A stretch of DNA of 45,280 nucleotides. Source: a virus. Position 1 is the stretch's first letter; the number at the start of each line of letters is the position of its first letter. The stretch is from positions 1 to 45,280 of IMG/VR virus record IMGVR_UViG_3300025437_000020; one strand, 5' to 3'. The position numbers were made by a program, and so were the translations under genes. This document shows, one piece after another, positions 44,888 to 45,280 of the stretch. The notes below the pieces were generated by a model. That model had not been told where the DNA came from, made no database searches, and was given only the letters and a program-made list of their open reading frames with translations.

Positions 44888-45280
44888 TCAAGCTACGAGT
44901 GTTCCTCCTGCTTGTTTATAAACTTGTTGAGTAAATGCAACACTCCTAGTGCCTTGCCCTGGATAATTTGCTCCAGGTAAACTTGCCCAGGTTCGTTTAT
45001 TTTTCTCAACAGCAATTGTAAATCTACCTGCTTTGATATCGTCTAATGAATTATTCTGAGCCAACAATAAGATGCAAGCAGAATCTTGATTGGCAGGATT
45101 AAAATTAGATAATCCAAGAATTTTCTTACAAGATTTCCAAGTTGATATTAAGAATTGATATGCTCCTGCCGCACTTGATCTTAGACCATTAGCAACTTGT
45201 ACAGTTCCAGGATGATCATTAAACTGATAGCAAGGAAGATCAGGGTTATCAATAGCAAAATGTGTGCTTGGAAATTGTGC
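44888..45280 (-). CDS. Lambda R-type muralytic transglycosylase domain (GH104), partial
   Basis: The frame is open to the right edge of the window, so only the last 130 residues are visible and no start codon is seen. SSAAGAYQFLISTWK, AGRFTIAVEKNKRTWASLPG and YKQAGGTLVA align with the second half of the phage lambda R lytic transglycosylase (GAGRYQLLSRWW, IWASLPGAGYG, FKEAGGT). The catalytic Glu of that family lies N-terminal and would be outside the window. In T4 the tail lysozyme is part of gp5, encoded near baseplate genes; a place just before gp25 fits a tail-associated peptidoglycan hydrolase, though an ordinary endolysin is possible. Confidence 0.8.
   Translation of the reverse strand, partial: AQFPSTHFAIDNPDLPCYQFNDHPGTVQVANGLRSSAAGAYQFLISTWKSCKKILGLSNFNPANQDSACILLLAQNNSLDDIKAGRFTIAVEKNKRTWASLPGANYPGQGTRSVAFTQQVYKQAGGTLVA

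Noticed and set aside
1-45280. tRNA genes, insertion sequences or an integrase/attachment site
   Set aside because: No cloverleaf-like sequence, transposase motif or recombinase was found in the few short gaps or on either strand, as far as reading by eye allows.

Overview
The window looks like part of a T4-like (Straboviridae-related or marine myovirus) phage genome. It encodes a T4-type family B DNA polymerase (gp43), sliding clamp (gp45), RNase H, DsbA-like protein, and baseplate wedge proteins gp25 and gp6, and it carries NATAAATA late-promoter octamers. The DNA is AT-rich. Many small conserved proteins, the HIT hydrolase, QueE, the TGT/DpdA-like enzyme and the collagen-like fibre resemble those of marine cyanophages and pelagiphages. 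No photosynthesis gene is present, so the host cannot be named. No tRNA, CRISPR array or insertion sequence was seen. Genes are packed with stop/start overlaps, and no gene-free stretch exceeds about 155 bases.

Positions 1-22926 are read rightward and hold replication, nucleotide and accessory genes: a partial virion-type protein, a deaminase, dsbA-like, a membrane protein, gp43 polymerase, gp45 clamp, a TGT/DpdA-like transglycosylase, a run of small conserved genes (one resembling a QueD-type T-fold enzyme), a coupled cassette of glycosyltransferase, sugar epimerase and secreted subtilisin-like protease, then HIT hydrolase, QueE, RNase H, a MoxR ATPase and a VWA/metallopeptidase protein, and thymidylate synthase. 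Several units start at host-like sigma70 promoters (TTGACx, 17-18 bp, TATAAT-like). A strong terminator follows the MoxR gene and another follows thyA.

Positions 22923-45280 are read leftward and hold late structural genes. In transcription order from the right edge these are a lambda R-type muralytic domain (cut by the window end), gp25, an enlarged gp6, a giant 4301-residue virion protein, a collagen-like fibre, a conserved structural protein, and a cassette of three paralogous fibre-like proteins plus one stand-alone tip-like module. The two halves converge at thyA with interleaved stop codons.

The observations I would follow first are: a probable 7-deazaguanine DNA-modification set (DpdA-like, QueE with an unusual cluster motif, possible QueD-like T-fold protein); a phage-borne exported S8 protease whose C-terminus resembles an outer-membrane barrel; a seven-repeat FG-GAP-type propeller and two carbohydrate-binding-like modules inside the giant tail protein; an RNA hairpin that would hide the dsbA ribosome-binding site with a promoter inside it; and late promoters placed so that the predicted first transcribed base is the A of the start codon. 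All functional calls rest on reading motifs by eye; no database search was run.
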